Shown: positions 11,601 to 23,205, numbered from the stretch's first letter. The stretch is 64,000 nucleotides of DNA from Galaxea fascicularis (GCA_948470475.1 OX419337.1:1377501-1441500), one strand, 5' to 3'. The notes: generated from the sequence alone by a model not told the origin. A program made the numbers and translations.

Positions 11601-13184
11601 GGCAATCCATTGGCAATAAACGTAACCATATTAAGTTATGCAGTGTATGAAAAGAAATGGGCCATGTGGAGTTTGACTGCTGGGACTGAATTTTTGCTGG
11701 TACAAAGCCGATAATACATTCAAATAGCATTTCCTGCAACAAATGAATCATGCTAAAAATAAGTCAGAATTACATTCTACTTTTAAATTTACACAAAGAT
11801 TACTAGTAAAAGCTTGACTACATTAAATTTCTATCAGATCATCAAACTGAGCATTCTACAGTATCTGTAAGTTCCTTTAAAATTTGGCTTATTAAGTCAA
11901 ATATTAAAATGATTTTGCCTGCAAACGTTTAATCTGCTTATTAGTCAGATGCGTTTGCTTAAATTGTAAAGAAGGTTTTGCATTTGGCATGATAAAACCG
12001 CTAATAAATCAGGAAATCAAAACCACATTCACCTGGAACAGTAGCCGCCATGTTGGATTTTACCCATAATACAGTGCGCACGCTGCATTTCAATTTTCCT
12101 TTCTATTTTCGAACTCATTCAAATGTGGAGATATTTGAGGATAAACGACAAAACAAAAGTCATTTATGTCTCCCAACATAAATTAAACTACAAAGATGTA
12201 CATTTAGCCCACATTCCATAATAATTTATCTTTTCCCTCGTTTTCATGCCAAATTGCCGTTTTTGGCCTTTTTACATCACAAAAATACCTCGAAAGCTAC
12301 TCCTACAGAAAGGTTATCATACAAATTTTTAATCTGCACAAACTGCGCTATCAATTCGCGGCAATTATCCTTTGCCCCTCAATTTGGTACCAAAATCAGG
12401 ATTGGCCCATGGACTATATGGACCACCCCTAGTTTTTTAGCTGAATTTTACCAAAATTCTAAAAGCTCAATATAAAAATAACAAGGTGCGTTTAGTGTGA
12501 GAACAGTGTTTCAAATCCATTGAGTGAAGTGCGCAGACTATGATAATTATCGCTTGCAAGGTAGTAATCTTAGAATACACATGAAAATACAATAATCTTC
12601 CTGACAAAGCCGTTCATTATTCTGTTTAGTTTCCACATCAACAATTAAAGTAACAAGTGCAACAACAAACTACATGCTTCTTGTGTATATAACAGACGCT
12701 TAACATGTTTATTTTGTATTTACACTTTTAATTACTTTCTCAACTGATTTGCTAGCACTGCGCACCACCTCACTGAAAGCAAAATGTGCCCATCAAGTGG
12801 TGAAAACTATAATTTTCTTTGGTCGAATTCCGTAGAGGTGAAAGAAATAAAACCATAATTGACATGATTCAGTAACAGAACGTAAACTCGTTCATCAAAA
12901 TGCTTCAATCGTACTAAATTGTTTAGTACCTGTCGGAGTCAGAGCTCGCCAAGTCTCCATAAATATCTAAAGAACAAAACATGCAAATATGATCGTTAAT
13001 GGCGGTCAGGAAACAGAATAACATTATTAAAATAAAAAAGAAACACTTCAGTGATCTTCTCACCTTCCTCCATTTCCACGTGTTTGTTGACCTTCAAAAA
13101 TTAGGGGTAGTCCACAGGGGTGGTCCATGGACCGGGTCCACAAGGGTGGTCCATGGACCGGGGGTCCATGTTTTGTATACGTCC
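8694..13184. mobile_element. 4.5-kb DNA transposon with palindrome-rich terminal inverted repeats
   Basis: About 67-bp inverted repeats bound the element (8694-8760 and 13117-13184), nearly identical. Each begins GGACGTATACAAAACATGG and contains the 12-base palindrome GGTCCATGGACC twice. A second, more diverged homology continues inward on the left to about 8880 (tttggtaccaaa, tatgataacc). Its counterpart on the right sits at about 12285-12430, so roughly 680 bases separate the outer and inner right repeat. GTATAC occurs at both ends and may include the target duplication. The only coding remnant is the broken minus-strand gene at 9695-11569. The superfamily could not be assigned. Confidence 0.75.
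9695..11569 (-). pseudogene. Broken transposon gene with nuclease-like and CXC cysteine motifs
   Basis: Reading down the minus strand through several frame changes. An N-terminal cysteine/histidine region comes first (CIIHC, HIYYHRKC), then CIFCERPKYIKGTR and, in another frame, YHRTCYRSYTRP. An unbroken middle follows (about 10983-10540, ending PPRPSELNGSAIDIPEE). After a frameshift come HAAKSGYSALIVVSEDTDVF and then YTGCDTLSAFAGRGK; paired acidic residues and the glycine-rich GCDT-GRGK resemble PIN/FEN1-type nucleases (inference). The C terminus reads SCSCTRSCKLSNCSCF then LKCTDMYRLHEC, a CXC-type cysteine cluster, followed by an acidic tail. I believe this protein type is repetitive in corals and fish but do not know an established name. 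At least three frameshifts make this copy inactive. Confidence 0.65.
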
Positions 13185-13956
13185 TACGACGAACCGCAGT
13201 GGAAGAGCAAGAAAGAATACAAGAGGCCTACTTGAGACAACCTGTTCAAGGACAGTGGATGAGCAAACAAAGCTTTACACGGATTCTCAAAGCACAGCGA
13301 CAGCGAGTTCACCAAAATATAGTTATTATACTCCGTTGATACTGCAAGTAAGTGTGATAATTCGTGGCTAGAACTCATGAACATGTTATTTTGAGTTTCT
13401 TCGGCTGGGCGCTGTCTGACGCTTCTAATGCCGTAATGATAACATAAATAAAGTCAAAAGCCATGAATCTTTTGGTAGAAGTTGTTTTCTATTACAAGTA
13501 GAACATGGAAATATAGCCTCTTCAATTTATAAGCCAAAAATATATTCTCGCGTTCGCACATTGTTTTTTGCACAGTTCCGCATTTGCATTTCTTGTATTT
13601 GTCATGTTATATTGGCCTTGTGGGAAAAGCGATCACAGGCAGTACCATCGTTTTAGTTGGTTTTACAAGTGGATTTGCAGTGCAGTAAGACCTATTTATT
13701 TTTTCTTATCCCACGTCTCACTTCCTCTAACGCGGCTTACTTCGACATTCGATCACGTCCACGACGCCGATCAAATTAGAGGTTTCAAATCCTTCAGACA
13801 CTAAAAACATGAACGGACCACCCGCCTGTAATTGTTTCCCGTCAAAAGCTAGCCCTCTTGCAACATTCCTGCCGATATATTCGACTGTCATATGCCGTTC
13901 GCCATTCCCTCACATATGAATCGCCATCAATTGCTGATCCCAAAACAACAACAAAC

Positions 13957-13995
13957 GCCCCGGCCCCGACCCCGGCCCCGACCCCGACCCCGAGT
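13957..13995. repeat. (CCCCGA/CCCCGG)n microsatellite
   Basis: Six to seven GC-rich hexamers in an otherwise AT-rich region. Confidence 0.85.
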
Positions 13996-14100
13996 CGGCG
14001 TTTTACCGACACCCAAAATCGAGAGCACTTTTCTTGAGATCATGGCGAATTTAAATAGGTTTCCTTTGACACTAAACAGCTGTACACAGCTTTTCAATTG

Positions 14101-14277
14101 TTTTCCGTGACGTTGCGGTTGGTGTTATTTGAGTTGGTTAGTGCTATCAGTTTTGCGACAAAAGGGAAATCGATCATCATCTTTAAAGTTTTCTGTGACG
14201 GTGCAGTTGGTGCAACTTGTGTTAATTATTGCTGTCTTTTTCGACGAACGACAGAATCGATCATCATCTTTTAAGTG
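14101..14277. repeat. Tandem duplication, about 88 bp
   Basis: Two diverged copies start ttttccgtgacgttgcggtt and ttttctgtgacggtgcagtt and end atcgatcatcatctttaaa and atcgatcatcatcttttaa. Confidence 0.6.
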
Positions 14278-15385
14278 AGTATCTCTTTTTTTGGTATTTT
14301 AATCTGCGCATTTGTACAGAACAGGCAAAACTGAAAACACAAACAAACAAGAAAATAAAATGAATCGAAAGGCTATTCCTGCTTTGGGAATATGTTTATT
14401 TTGTTCCCTTTGACATAAACTTGAAAAAACTGTTTCGTTGCCCATTCATGCAATGACTCTCTACCTGTCACACGCTTGATTGTTCATCAATGCTAAATTA
14501 AAGGTTTGAACTGAAACTTTTTTTAAAACAAGTTGCAAGTGCCTGTTTAGAGAGTTCCACAAAGCACTGAGTTTCAAGGCAGGGAATGTCTAACAGAGAG
14601 AAACAAGAGAAGGAAATAAGAAAGTTGCTAGCCATTGTGTTCCAAAATAATGTTAATGGTTTTTATTGTCTTCTTGCTTCATGGAAATGGTCTTGACAGC
14701 TCTACCCAGCTCTACCCTCCATTCCGCTAGATTTTCTCGAAAATGCTTATTATTTTACTTACATTAACGAATATTGGATAATTGACAATAAAAAATAGTT
14801 ATAAAGGACAGCAAGCTGAGCGTGCAAGGAGCAGAGTAGCAACAATTTAAGGTGCCCACAATGAAATCTGGCTTCGTCACGTCACCAGTGCGTGACACTT
14901 TGCATGCATTCATCATACCTGCAGCTAATTTTTTTTACGCTCATTAAGTTCAACAGAAGAAATTTGGTGAAGAATGCTTTAGTAACAATTTCACAAAGCA
15001 TGCTATAAAATTAAGTAATAAATTGGCTAGTTTGTGCAAAATTATTTTGCACCGATCAAGTGAAAACCGACATCTTGGGCCCGAAATGGCTTCCAGAGTT
15101 TTAAGAAACGCACGCCAGACCCTTGAGGGTTGATTTTATCGGCAATGTGTTCACTTGTGCATTTTTCCGATACATGTAACTGAAACCACTAAACACGAGC
15201 TTCTATTCATGCAGTATTTTCTTCCCGCGGCTTTGCTTTTTCCAAAGACGATATTTATTGCAAGCTGATGTGCATTATTTTTGGTCGTGTTTCACTGAAT
15301 TATCAATTTACTCTCTTAACAACAGCTGCAGTTTCCTGCTGGCAGAGGTTTCTAACGGCGAGAAATATACGAGAGGAAAGGGTCG

Positions 15386-15654
15386 GGGGTACAAGGGGAA
15401 TATTGAATATTGAATATCGTACTTGAAAATCTTAGGAATATTGAATATTTACCTGAAAAATGTACGGAATACGGAATATTTCAATAAAACACACGCAAGC
15501 GAGAATAGGGAATACTCAGCCAGATTTATTAAAATAAATATATCAAAATAATAAGGAATAACCTCCGAAATATTATCAAGGAATGGGAATATTCACCCCT
15601 GGAGAACAGCGGAATACGGAATATCTTAAGTTGAAGTATTCCCCTTGTACCCCC
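15386..15654. mobile_element. MITE with GGGGGTACAAGGGGAATA termini
   Basis: Exact 18-bp inverted ends. The interior repeats gaatattgaatat-type and ggaatacggaatat-type motifs. Confidence 0.75.
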
Positions 15655-16179
15655 GAAAAGGGACCTCTGCTGGTGCCCGAGGATGTCGCGCAGGCGTCAC
15701 CGTTTCCTTAACATCGAAAGAGGTTTTGGTCACATGAGACCCGACTCTGCAATCTGCAAACCGGTTCCCTCGGATTACTCTGATGGTTCACAACAAGCAA
15801 ATGCTCCGGTCACGAAATGCGTTTTCTAAGCCTTAAAGGGAAGGCAAGTTGCCTGAGATATTGATAGTTTTCATTTTCAAACTTTCAACGAAAATAATTG
15901 GTTCTTTATGAGGGGCTTATTCAACCGAGACACATCCAAAACGAGTGGCTGGGGAGAGTAAATGTGTAAACTCGGAGTGCTACGCTGACGACCAGCTGGA
16001 AATTCAGGGATTTTCCGTAGTTTGTCGGAAGGCACACAAATGTATCGCGTATTTCCAAGAACACAATAATGTCCTTCTTCCGTATTGATGTAATTTCTTT
16101 GATATTGTGGTCGTTAGGGAAAGAAATAGCCGAGTTTAATTACAGCGTGATCGAAAGTTTGTTTTGCTTGTGACACAGT

Positions 16180-16610
16180 AAAATGGTTTACTCAAACAAT
16201 GAATGATTTGGACAGTTTAGGAATGGTTTACTCGCCGATGTCAAAACCGTTCAGACAAATAATGCCCGTTTCATAAGTCGAACTTTACATGTGCCGAACG
16301 AGTAATGGTTAGGTTCAATGGGGCGGCGGGGCGGGCAAATGTAACGTTCGACGTATGAAACGGGCCTAAGAATCGGTTTATTTAACTGAGAATCCATCTG
16401 TCTATGATATGTCGATTGATCAGGTCTGACGACAAACGATGGAGTCTGTTTCAAAATGGTTTAATTAAAGGTGGAATGGTTGAAGTAAATGACAAACGAT
16501 GTAACTCACAGACAAATGGTTCAACCGACTGGCAAATGGTTTAGTGTACTGTCAAATGATTCAACGCAGAAACAAATAGTGCAACAGCCGTGCGATTGAA
16601 TCAATACGAA
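16180..16610. repeat. Degenerate tandem repeat of about 20-24 bp
   Basis: Units like gacaaatggttcaaccgact, with caaatgrtt as the core, recur about 14 times at uneven spacing. A MITE at 16262-16371 splits the array. Confidence 0.55.
16262..16371. mobile_element. MITE inside the degenerate tandem array
   Basis: Ends gcccgtttcataagtcgaac and the complement gcccgtttcatacgtcgaac; centre contains ggggcggcggggcggg. Confidence 0.65.
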
Positions 16611-18254
16611 GGCAACTCATGAAGTGAAATGGACAAGTCAAAACTGAAATGGAACGGTCTATGTGGGGTCTGACGTCATTCAAACAAATTTGGCGCCAAA
16701 TAATACCAGAGGAATGACTGTGGCACAGGCCACACCGACTTGGCGAACTTTTGTACTCTCAGGAGTACCCAACGACGTTTTTTTCAAAATTGATCAGTTG
16801 TTGTTGATAAGCGTTATTTATCATTAACTGGGCCATTTCTGGTTGATTATTGACTTTCCTGGGAAAAAAATAACCGCTCTTCAGAGCCAGCAAGCTTAAA
16901 CTTGAAATATTGGTTTTCTAGCCAGGATAGCTCGGTGTATTCCATTTTTTCAGCCAATAGCACATTCGATTGCTATGCTAGCCAGAAAAATTATTTCCTA
17001 AGGATCTTGCCAGCCAGGATGGTCATTTTATGGGCCTGTTTTTCAGCACATAAAGGGAAAGTGTTTCTGTGTTCTTTTCTGCATTATTTGTCAGTTTCGT
17101 GTCATAGAATAGTTGCGATTCTCGTAGATCTGCGTTATCTGTCCGTCCTGCAATGCCTCGGTGCAGGCTGTCGTTTGGAAATGATACTTCTAGGCTATGC
17201 TAAAATATTCGATCACACTGATTTGGCATTCACCGAGTTTCACCACGGTTATATTGTAGGTGTCGCTTTCCACATTTCATAGGAGGACCAAAACTTCGGT
17301 TTATCTGCCTTCGTATTTTGAATGGACTGGGTTCTCTTTACGTCAACTTGAGAATCAACTGACTTATTGACTAATTGTGGTTTGATTTCTTGTCTACAGT
17401 TTTCCCATCACTCCTTACTATAATAAATCGATGCTATGATTGAAGACACAGAAATAACACTAACAGCCACAATTATAACTTGAAAGATAAAACTCTACAA
17501 CTGAATAAAAAGGTTTCATTGAAACAACGGCAATTAAAGACAGCTGTGTGATCCGTGTCAGTATGCAAAAGAAAACAGAAAAAAAAAAGTAAAATGTCGC
17601 TGAATATATTTCCTGCTGCATTAAGTATCTCACGCAGCAAGATTTGTCATACATTCAGCTTTACTCAGCTGTACTCTTGTGAACTCAGCTTTTAAAATGT
17701 GGAAATGTTATTAGAAGTTTTGTGAAGGATGACTATTTTAGGAATCAGCACTTGTCTTTCAGCGAAACCGACCGTTGATGGAGTCAAAATAGAGTAGGTG
17801 CCTCAGCAAATTGGCCAAACGAAGTTACCTCCCCCGCCACCCTCCCCCCAACTCTAAGAGAACGTTAACATCAAAGCAATAGGTTTACTAAAGAAAACAT
17901 CAACTCTGTTCATCCATCACACTTTTTCATAAATTTTTTTTAGAATTGTACGTTTTACGAAGGACATAAACACTGGACGACAGTTTTTCTTTTTTTTCTT
18001 TTTATACTTGGAACAAGTGTTAGAATTTGACTGCTAAAGTTTAGCGCAATGAAGTGAACGCAAATTCACTTTATGAATGATGTTTTTTTTTGGTATTTTT
18101 GGGTAAAAGTGTTTTTTAACATCCAACAATTCTGGGGCGGGGGGCGGGGAGGAGGCTTTAGCTCCCCCAGCGCCTCCCACTGATACGAGCTTGAGGGTTA
18201 AAGTGAAAACTTCACACTTAACTATCGAAAAAGAGCGATGATTTAAGGAGGCTC

Positions 18255-19500
18255 GTAAGGGTTTTTCGTTGATGTAGTGTTTGCGAAACGATGAAAAATT
18301 ACAAAGAACGATATTTAATGGTGTAGGCAAACTATATGTCTCCTTGGAACTCTATTGTTGGGCTATATTTTAAGGGTACTTGTGACGTCATATCAGTTGC
18401 CATGGCAACGTCCTAGGTCCACAAAAAGGTCCTCTAAATGTCAGTTTTTTTAAATTATCTGTAAAACTAATTCGGTGACTTACCGTTTTTATTTCTTTGT
18501 TGGAAAGCTCTCTAAATTCTTTAACTTTTCAGGCAGTATGAAAGAAATTTAAGGTATTAAAAAAAAAAACGCGTTTTATGGCTTACAGAAAATTCCGCGT
18601 GCAGCTAAAACCCTTTCCAGTCTCCTTAAAAGGCTGGAAAGGGTTTTTAGCTGCACGCGCGCGTGCAGTCTACACACACCATAGCTAAGAAATAGCTCAT
18701 GTCAAAAAAATACAGAGTATTTGAAGACATTTCTTTCTGGGACGTAGGTGTATAAACAATCAAAGAAAGTCAATCTCTGTGATAATAACACGCTGCATTG
18801 AAAAATAATCAGGCTTATTTGTGGCGCACGGAGGTTACCAAAAGTCACCTAAATAACCGTATTTGTCAGCATTGTGGCGTGAAAACAACCACGGTGACCA
18901 CCTCTTTTTATAACGTTTTTAATCTCTCCTTGTCCTGTAACAACAGCATACCACGTTTCATCGGAAATCTATGGCGGGTTCTTTTACTAGCTATAGGGAA
19001 TCACCTTTTAAAAATACTGCTTAACATCGCGCGAACCGGAAATAAGATCTGCAGAAACCATTTGTTTTTACCTCGAAATTTTGCTTGATGGCCCATCCTG
19101 GCTTTTTGCCATAAAAGTTTCGGGGAAAATTATCTAGTACAATTTTCTGTAAGCCACAAAACCGCGTTTTTTTTTTTAATATATTACATTCTACTAGGTA
19201 ACTTTTTGTCATACCATCTGAAAAGTTGAATAATTTAGGGGGCTTTCCAACAACAACAACAAAAATAAATACGATAGGTCATTGAATTAGTTTTTTAGAC
19301 AATTTTAAAAAACTGCAATTTAGAGGACCTTTTTGTGGATCTGGCGCGTTTCTATTGTAACTGATATGACGTCACAAGTACCCTTAAAGTATAGCCCAAC
19401 AATAAAGTTGCAAGGAGTCATATAGTTTGCCCACACCTTTGAATATCCTTCTTTATAATCTTTCATCGTTTCACAAACACTACAGAAACGAAAAAGGCAA
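18255..19500. mobile_element. 1.2-kb foldback element with arms of about 300 bp
   Basis: Left arm about 18255-18595 and right arm about 19135-19500 are diverged inverted copies. Shared blocks, left versus complement of right: tgtagtgtttg, gggctata then aagggtacttgtgacgtcat, aaaaaggtcctctaaat, and gcttacagaaaatt. The left arm carries TGACGTCA (18383-18390) and the RFX-like palindrome GTTGCCATGGCAAC (18396-18409). The right arm keeps only the first. The interior (18660-19130) has no recognisable gene. Confidence 0.7.
18597..18658. repeat. Short perfect-stem hairpin in the foldback element
   Basis: Arms GCGTGCAGCTAAAACCC(TTTCCAG) and its complement, 24-25 bp with one extra T, around a 13-base loop. 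It sits exactly at the inner end of the left foldback arm. Confidence 0.6.
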
Positions 19501-20340
19501 AGTGTAAGTGAAGGACTGATTTACTTATGTAAGAAAATGAGAATGCTTGACGCTAAATAAAATGGAAACTAATAAAACGGAAATTAATTAAACCGAGAGT
19601 TTTCTCGGTTTCACTTGTTTGTTGATTGGCTAAGAGCTGCCCGCAAACACCTTTTCAAAATTGTCGTAGGATACACGCAAACGTTATACTTAACGGCTCA
19701 GACAGGTAGTTTTGGGAGTTAAGTGCAGTCTGTTGCGCAAATAAAGGCGAGTTTAGTCTTGAGCCTAGTTTACAGCTAAACAAACCTATATAATAAGACT
19801 AGCAAAGTCAGGCTTTTAAGTTAGGTTAGGCTTATTGGTCAACAGTGGAATGACATAAAAAATTGTTTGCCTCAAAAACCTGAAAAATGTTGGGCTAATT
19901 TTTCGTTTTTATCGTTTTAAACATCGAGCCTTTAATCACAATGTGTGGAATATGATACGAGGTTAAATAGTGACACACGATTTCCTGTGTGAATTCGTCG
20001 AGTATTAATTGTTAACTTTGCTGAAACGTTTTTATTTGATACCGATATCCTTTTACATTTGGTAAGTTATTATTTATTTATTTTCTTTTCGCAGAACTCT
20101 TTTTCGAAAAGCTGACTATTGCGACAGAGGCAACTAGTTTAACTGGAGTAGCCGTTTGTCCTCTCTTGGGTAAGCGATAGTAACTAATATTACCTAGTTG
20201 AACGTTTTGCGCTGCAAGTAACGCACATAGGGCAAGATACATGCACTCTTTTGTTAATAAGTATGTTGTTTTTCCGGCCCAGGCTGAATATTCTTATTTT
20301 TCTGCCGATTTTAGGCTGAAAATACTCTTGTATTATTCTT

Positions 20341-20631
20341 AAATTCAGGCGCGTAGCGTGGTCATTTTTTCAAGTACGCACAAGTACATGATCTAGAACC
20401 ATGAGTAAACTGAGCGAAAATACTGCGTTCTGCAAAGTTAGAACATGGGATAGCTTTTGGTTTAGTTTTTAGAATTTAATCAAAGTGGTGTAATGTTTTC
20501 ATCACGAAATCTTGGTTGCGTCCAAGTAAAATGTTAAAAATTGAAACAGTTGCTAAAAATTTCAAAATTTTCTGTTCACTTCAAGTACGCACGTGCGTAT
20601 ATGCGTATAGGACGCTACGCGCCTGAAATTA
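20341..20631. mobile_element. MITE with TTCAGGCGCGTAGCG termini
   Basis: Ends attcaggcgcgtagcgt and its complement, with caagtacgcac as a second inverted block inside. It is 291 bp with no ORF. Confidence 0.65.
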
Positions 20632-20892
20632 TAGCTTATGACATTTCCGTTTTAGAATTTATTGGGGTATCAATTACAAAATCTGTATCGCGTTACATTG
20701 TGCACGTGCTCCATCGCTTTTCGTTGCAGTCAGCGAGGTCAAGATGTCACGTCAAAAGACACTTCGCGGTTTTGGCTTTAAAAAAAGCATTTCGCACATA
20801 AATCTCAGAAATAACAGCGTCGGCTTTATTCTTAAATTTCTTAAAATTGCGCAAATTTCAGCCTCGATATTCTTATAAAATATATTCTTATA

Positions 20893-21545
20893 TAAAATCA
20901 AAGGCTCCTATGAGCCAGCTCATGGATGGGGAACATAACAATACTTTGAATTTACAACAACTTTATTTTCTAAAAAGATATGTGCAAGAAACCTGTACAT
21001 TTGTTTGTGTTTTGTGGGAGCACATCCTTTTCAGACACACCTCTTGGTAAAAGAACCGTTTACGCGCTAATATTTTCCGTAAAATTACGCAGTTGATTGA
21101 CAGGCGCCAGAAGCATTACATTAGACGAAATTGACAGACGTTAGTAATTTGAACCGGCGCACAAATATGCAAATTTGTACACGGACTATAAAAATAATAT
21201 TTAAATGTGATCGCTTTGTTAAGAAGTGTATCAGGCAAGTTAAAGTTTCTTACTGGTCGACGGCTCATTTCAAGTTAGTTTTATAAACGTTTTTGGTCGT
21301 AATAAAATTTCCGACTATTCTGAATGCGAGATAACATACAGATAATAACATATTTTGTGAAAGTCCTGAGGGAAATTAGTCACGCTTTACAGCCACAATG
21401 TTTTTGAGCGATTCGGGGTCCGGCACAAAACTTTTGCTTTGTAAGGTGAGATATTCAATCCATCTAACTATGCTTTGAGCTACAATTAACTTGACTTTCC
21501 AAATATTTTGTTGTTCGAACAGATTAGCTGTTATTGCTGCTTGTC
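20893..21545. repeat. Dispersed repeat, long copy (partner at 30551-30980)
   Basis: Shares caaaggctcctatgagccag, gttttataaacgtttttggt, aattagtcacgctttacag, gagatattcaatccatcta and cgaacagattagct in the same order with the 30.5-kb segment. It has about 200 extra bases in the middle (tgacaggcgccagaagcatt region). No coding potential seen in either. Confidence 0.6.
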
Positions 21546-22337
21546 AGACCAAATTATATCCTCACAGAGAAAAATATTTGCATGCTTGTGGTCCTTGTGT
21601 TTTTGTCAAATGTTGACAAAGTGTTATACTGATCGTTTAAGCCAAGCGATATAGCCTTTCTAAACAAGATCGATCATATTTGCAATCGAGCGTTCACCAT
21701 GAAAAGAGCGTCTTCAAAAATACTTCATTACGTACCTGCTTAAATCGATCATATGTTGCTTATAAATCAAATGCGTTGCTTGCCAGAATTCGGTTTTTTG
21801 GCTAGAAAGTCTTTCTCCTGTTTCCTTTTTTTGTCGATTTTCTTCATTCTTCCTTCTTCCATCATATTGTGACAAAAAATTCTCGATTACTACTGCCCCA
21901 GGTACCGCACAGTGATAAGCTTTAGAGTTGCTTTTGCGATATCTCGAAGTTCATTTTCGCTGCTCTGAAGATTTCAAAGTTCAATTCTCGCAGCTCGTGT
22001 TCTTCATCTTATTAACTTTACCTTTGTTGAGTTGGAAACCGACGCCATGAACATTAAACACGTAAACAATATCTGCAGAGCAAAATTCTCCGCCTTTGTA
22101 CTACACCCTGAAATTTGCAAACGTTGGACCAAGAAGACTATGGAGACAAAAGCAATACTTACCAGGGGAGGGACAGGGAGGAAGTTTAATGAATAAATTA
22201 ATCAGAATCGAGTGAGTGAGCGAATGAGTGATCCCCTGAGTGAGTGAGGGAAATTCAGACCCACAACAAAACCTCATGGCATGACTACGTCATCCATGAG
22301 CTAAAAAAGAGTGAATCAGACCATCAAAGGCCACCAG

Positions 22338-22538
22338 ATATCACGTTTGAATCTTGAGATTGCTGATACTTATTGAACATGATATGTGTTTCGTTTTGCT
22401 CCCTTTAGATTTCCAACAAGTCACTTCAAGTAAATAAGTAAATAAGCAATGGCTAACACAAACCACGACAAAATAAGAAAAAAAAAACATAGAGACATAG
22501 AGACAGTATCAGCAATCTCAAGATTCGAACGTGATTAT
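22338..22538. mobile_element. MITE with inverted GAATCTTGAGATTGCTGATAC
   Basis: About 31-bp arms at 22338-22369 and 22505-22538 with two or three mismatches; AT-rich interior. Confidence 0.65.
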
Positions 22539-22689
22539 CTGCCGTAATGGGATATACCCTTTGCAGATTATACGATTAGAATTAGAATTAGAATTAGAGA
22601 AGAAGTTAGAGTATTACTTATTTCACTGTTGAAAGAATGATTACCAAGGCTGACAGTGATTTGAAACAAAAATGTGGTTTTAACAACGG

Positions 22690-23205
22690 AGTTGATAATT
22701 TAAGTCAACCAACGTACAGGGATTCTAAAAGCTGACGTTTCGAGCGTTAGCCCTTCTTTAGAGCGAATCGAGGAATTATGCCTAGTGTGAGGTTTATATA
22801 GAGGAGACGGGAGTTACAATATCGGGTGGTAACGTAGCAAACGTGAAAAACAGGAAAACATTAATTGAATGAAACGCGTTTGTTAATACCCTGGAGAAAA
22901 CCCTTTCACTGCCAAGGGCACTTTATAGGTTTACTCTGGCTAACGCCAGACGATTTAACCCAAAGGGAAACCTCTTGGCAGTGAAAGGGTTAAGGGTGCC
23001 GATTTGGAAGATGAGTTTGTTCTAAATTCTTGCGGCTTTCCATGGTACCTTGAAGTAGGGAAAGGCCCCATATCGCTAACGCTGCTGGAAACGTCGACCT
23101 TTAGAATCCCTGTATTGTGGTTAATTTACATTATAAGCCAAATTTTGTGCACAACTCCCCAACCGACGAAGCACCACAGTTTTTTTTATTAAATTTGAAA
23201 AAACG
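22690..23205. mobile_element. Penelope-like element relic, inverted, with nested MITE
   Basis: On the minus strand, 23085-22994 encodes the end of the GIY-YIG protein (GLSL, ESRKNLEQ). It is interrupted by a 89-bp MITE at 22901-22989 and resumes with GINKRVSF. The tail and a mutated hammerhead (CTAAAGA instead of CTGACGA) follow, at about 22729-22772. From about 23065 the strand flips and a second tail runs forward to 23205 (ctaacgctgctggaaacgtc, then tccccaaccgacgaagcacc). This is the head-to-head arrangement also seen near 0.5 kb. Confidence 0.7.
22901..22989. mobile_element. piggyBac-type MITE nested in the PLE relic
   Basis: Perfect 16-bp terminal inverted repeats (CCCTTTCACTGCCAAG and its complement) enclose 57 bases. 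TTAA follows on the right; the left side reads AAAA, a decayed target duplication. Compared with the intact PLE copy at 4.8 kb, the insertion falls at the TTAA of CACCCTTAATCC. A sister copy with intact TTAA on both sides is at 50334-50435. Confidence 0.75.

Larger units (their letters stand above)
13185..18250. other. No gene recognised
   Basis: Intergenic AT-rich DNA. Besides the listed microsatellite, tandem duplication, MITEs and degenerate array nothing coding is visible. The 126-codon ORF at 16902-17282 has no recognisable domain. Confidence 0.5.
19505..22335. other. No gene recognised
   Basis: Only a MITE at 20.3 kb and the long dispersed repeat at 20.9 kb stand out. Confidence 0.5.

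Noticed and set aside
16689..16700. E2F-like palindrome TTTGGCGCCAAA
   Set aside because: A single 12-base match with no gene nearby; expected by chance among many motifs.
16902..17282. 126-codon ORF
   Set aside because: No family motif, no splice context, AT-rich random-looking composition.
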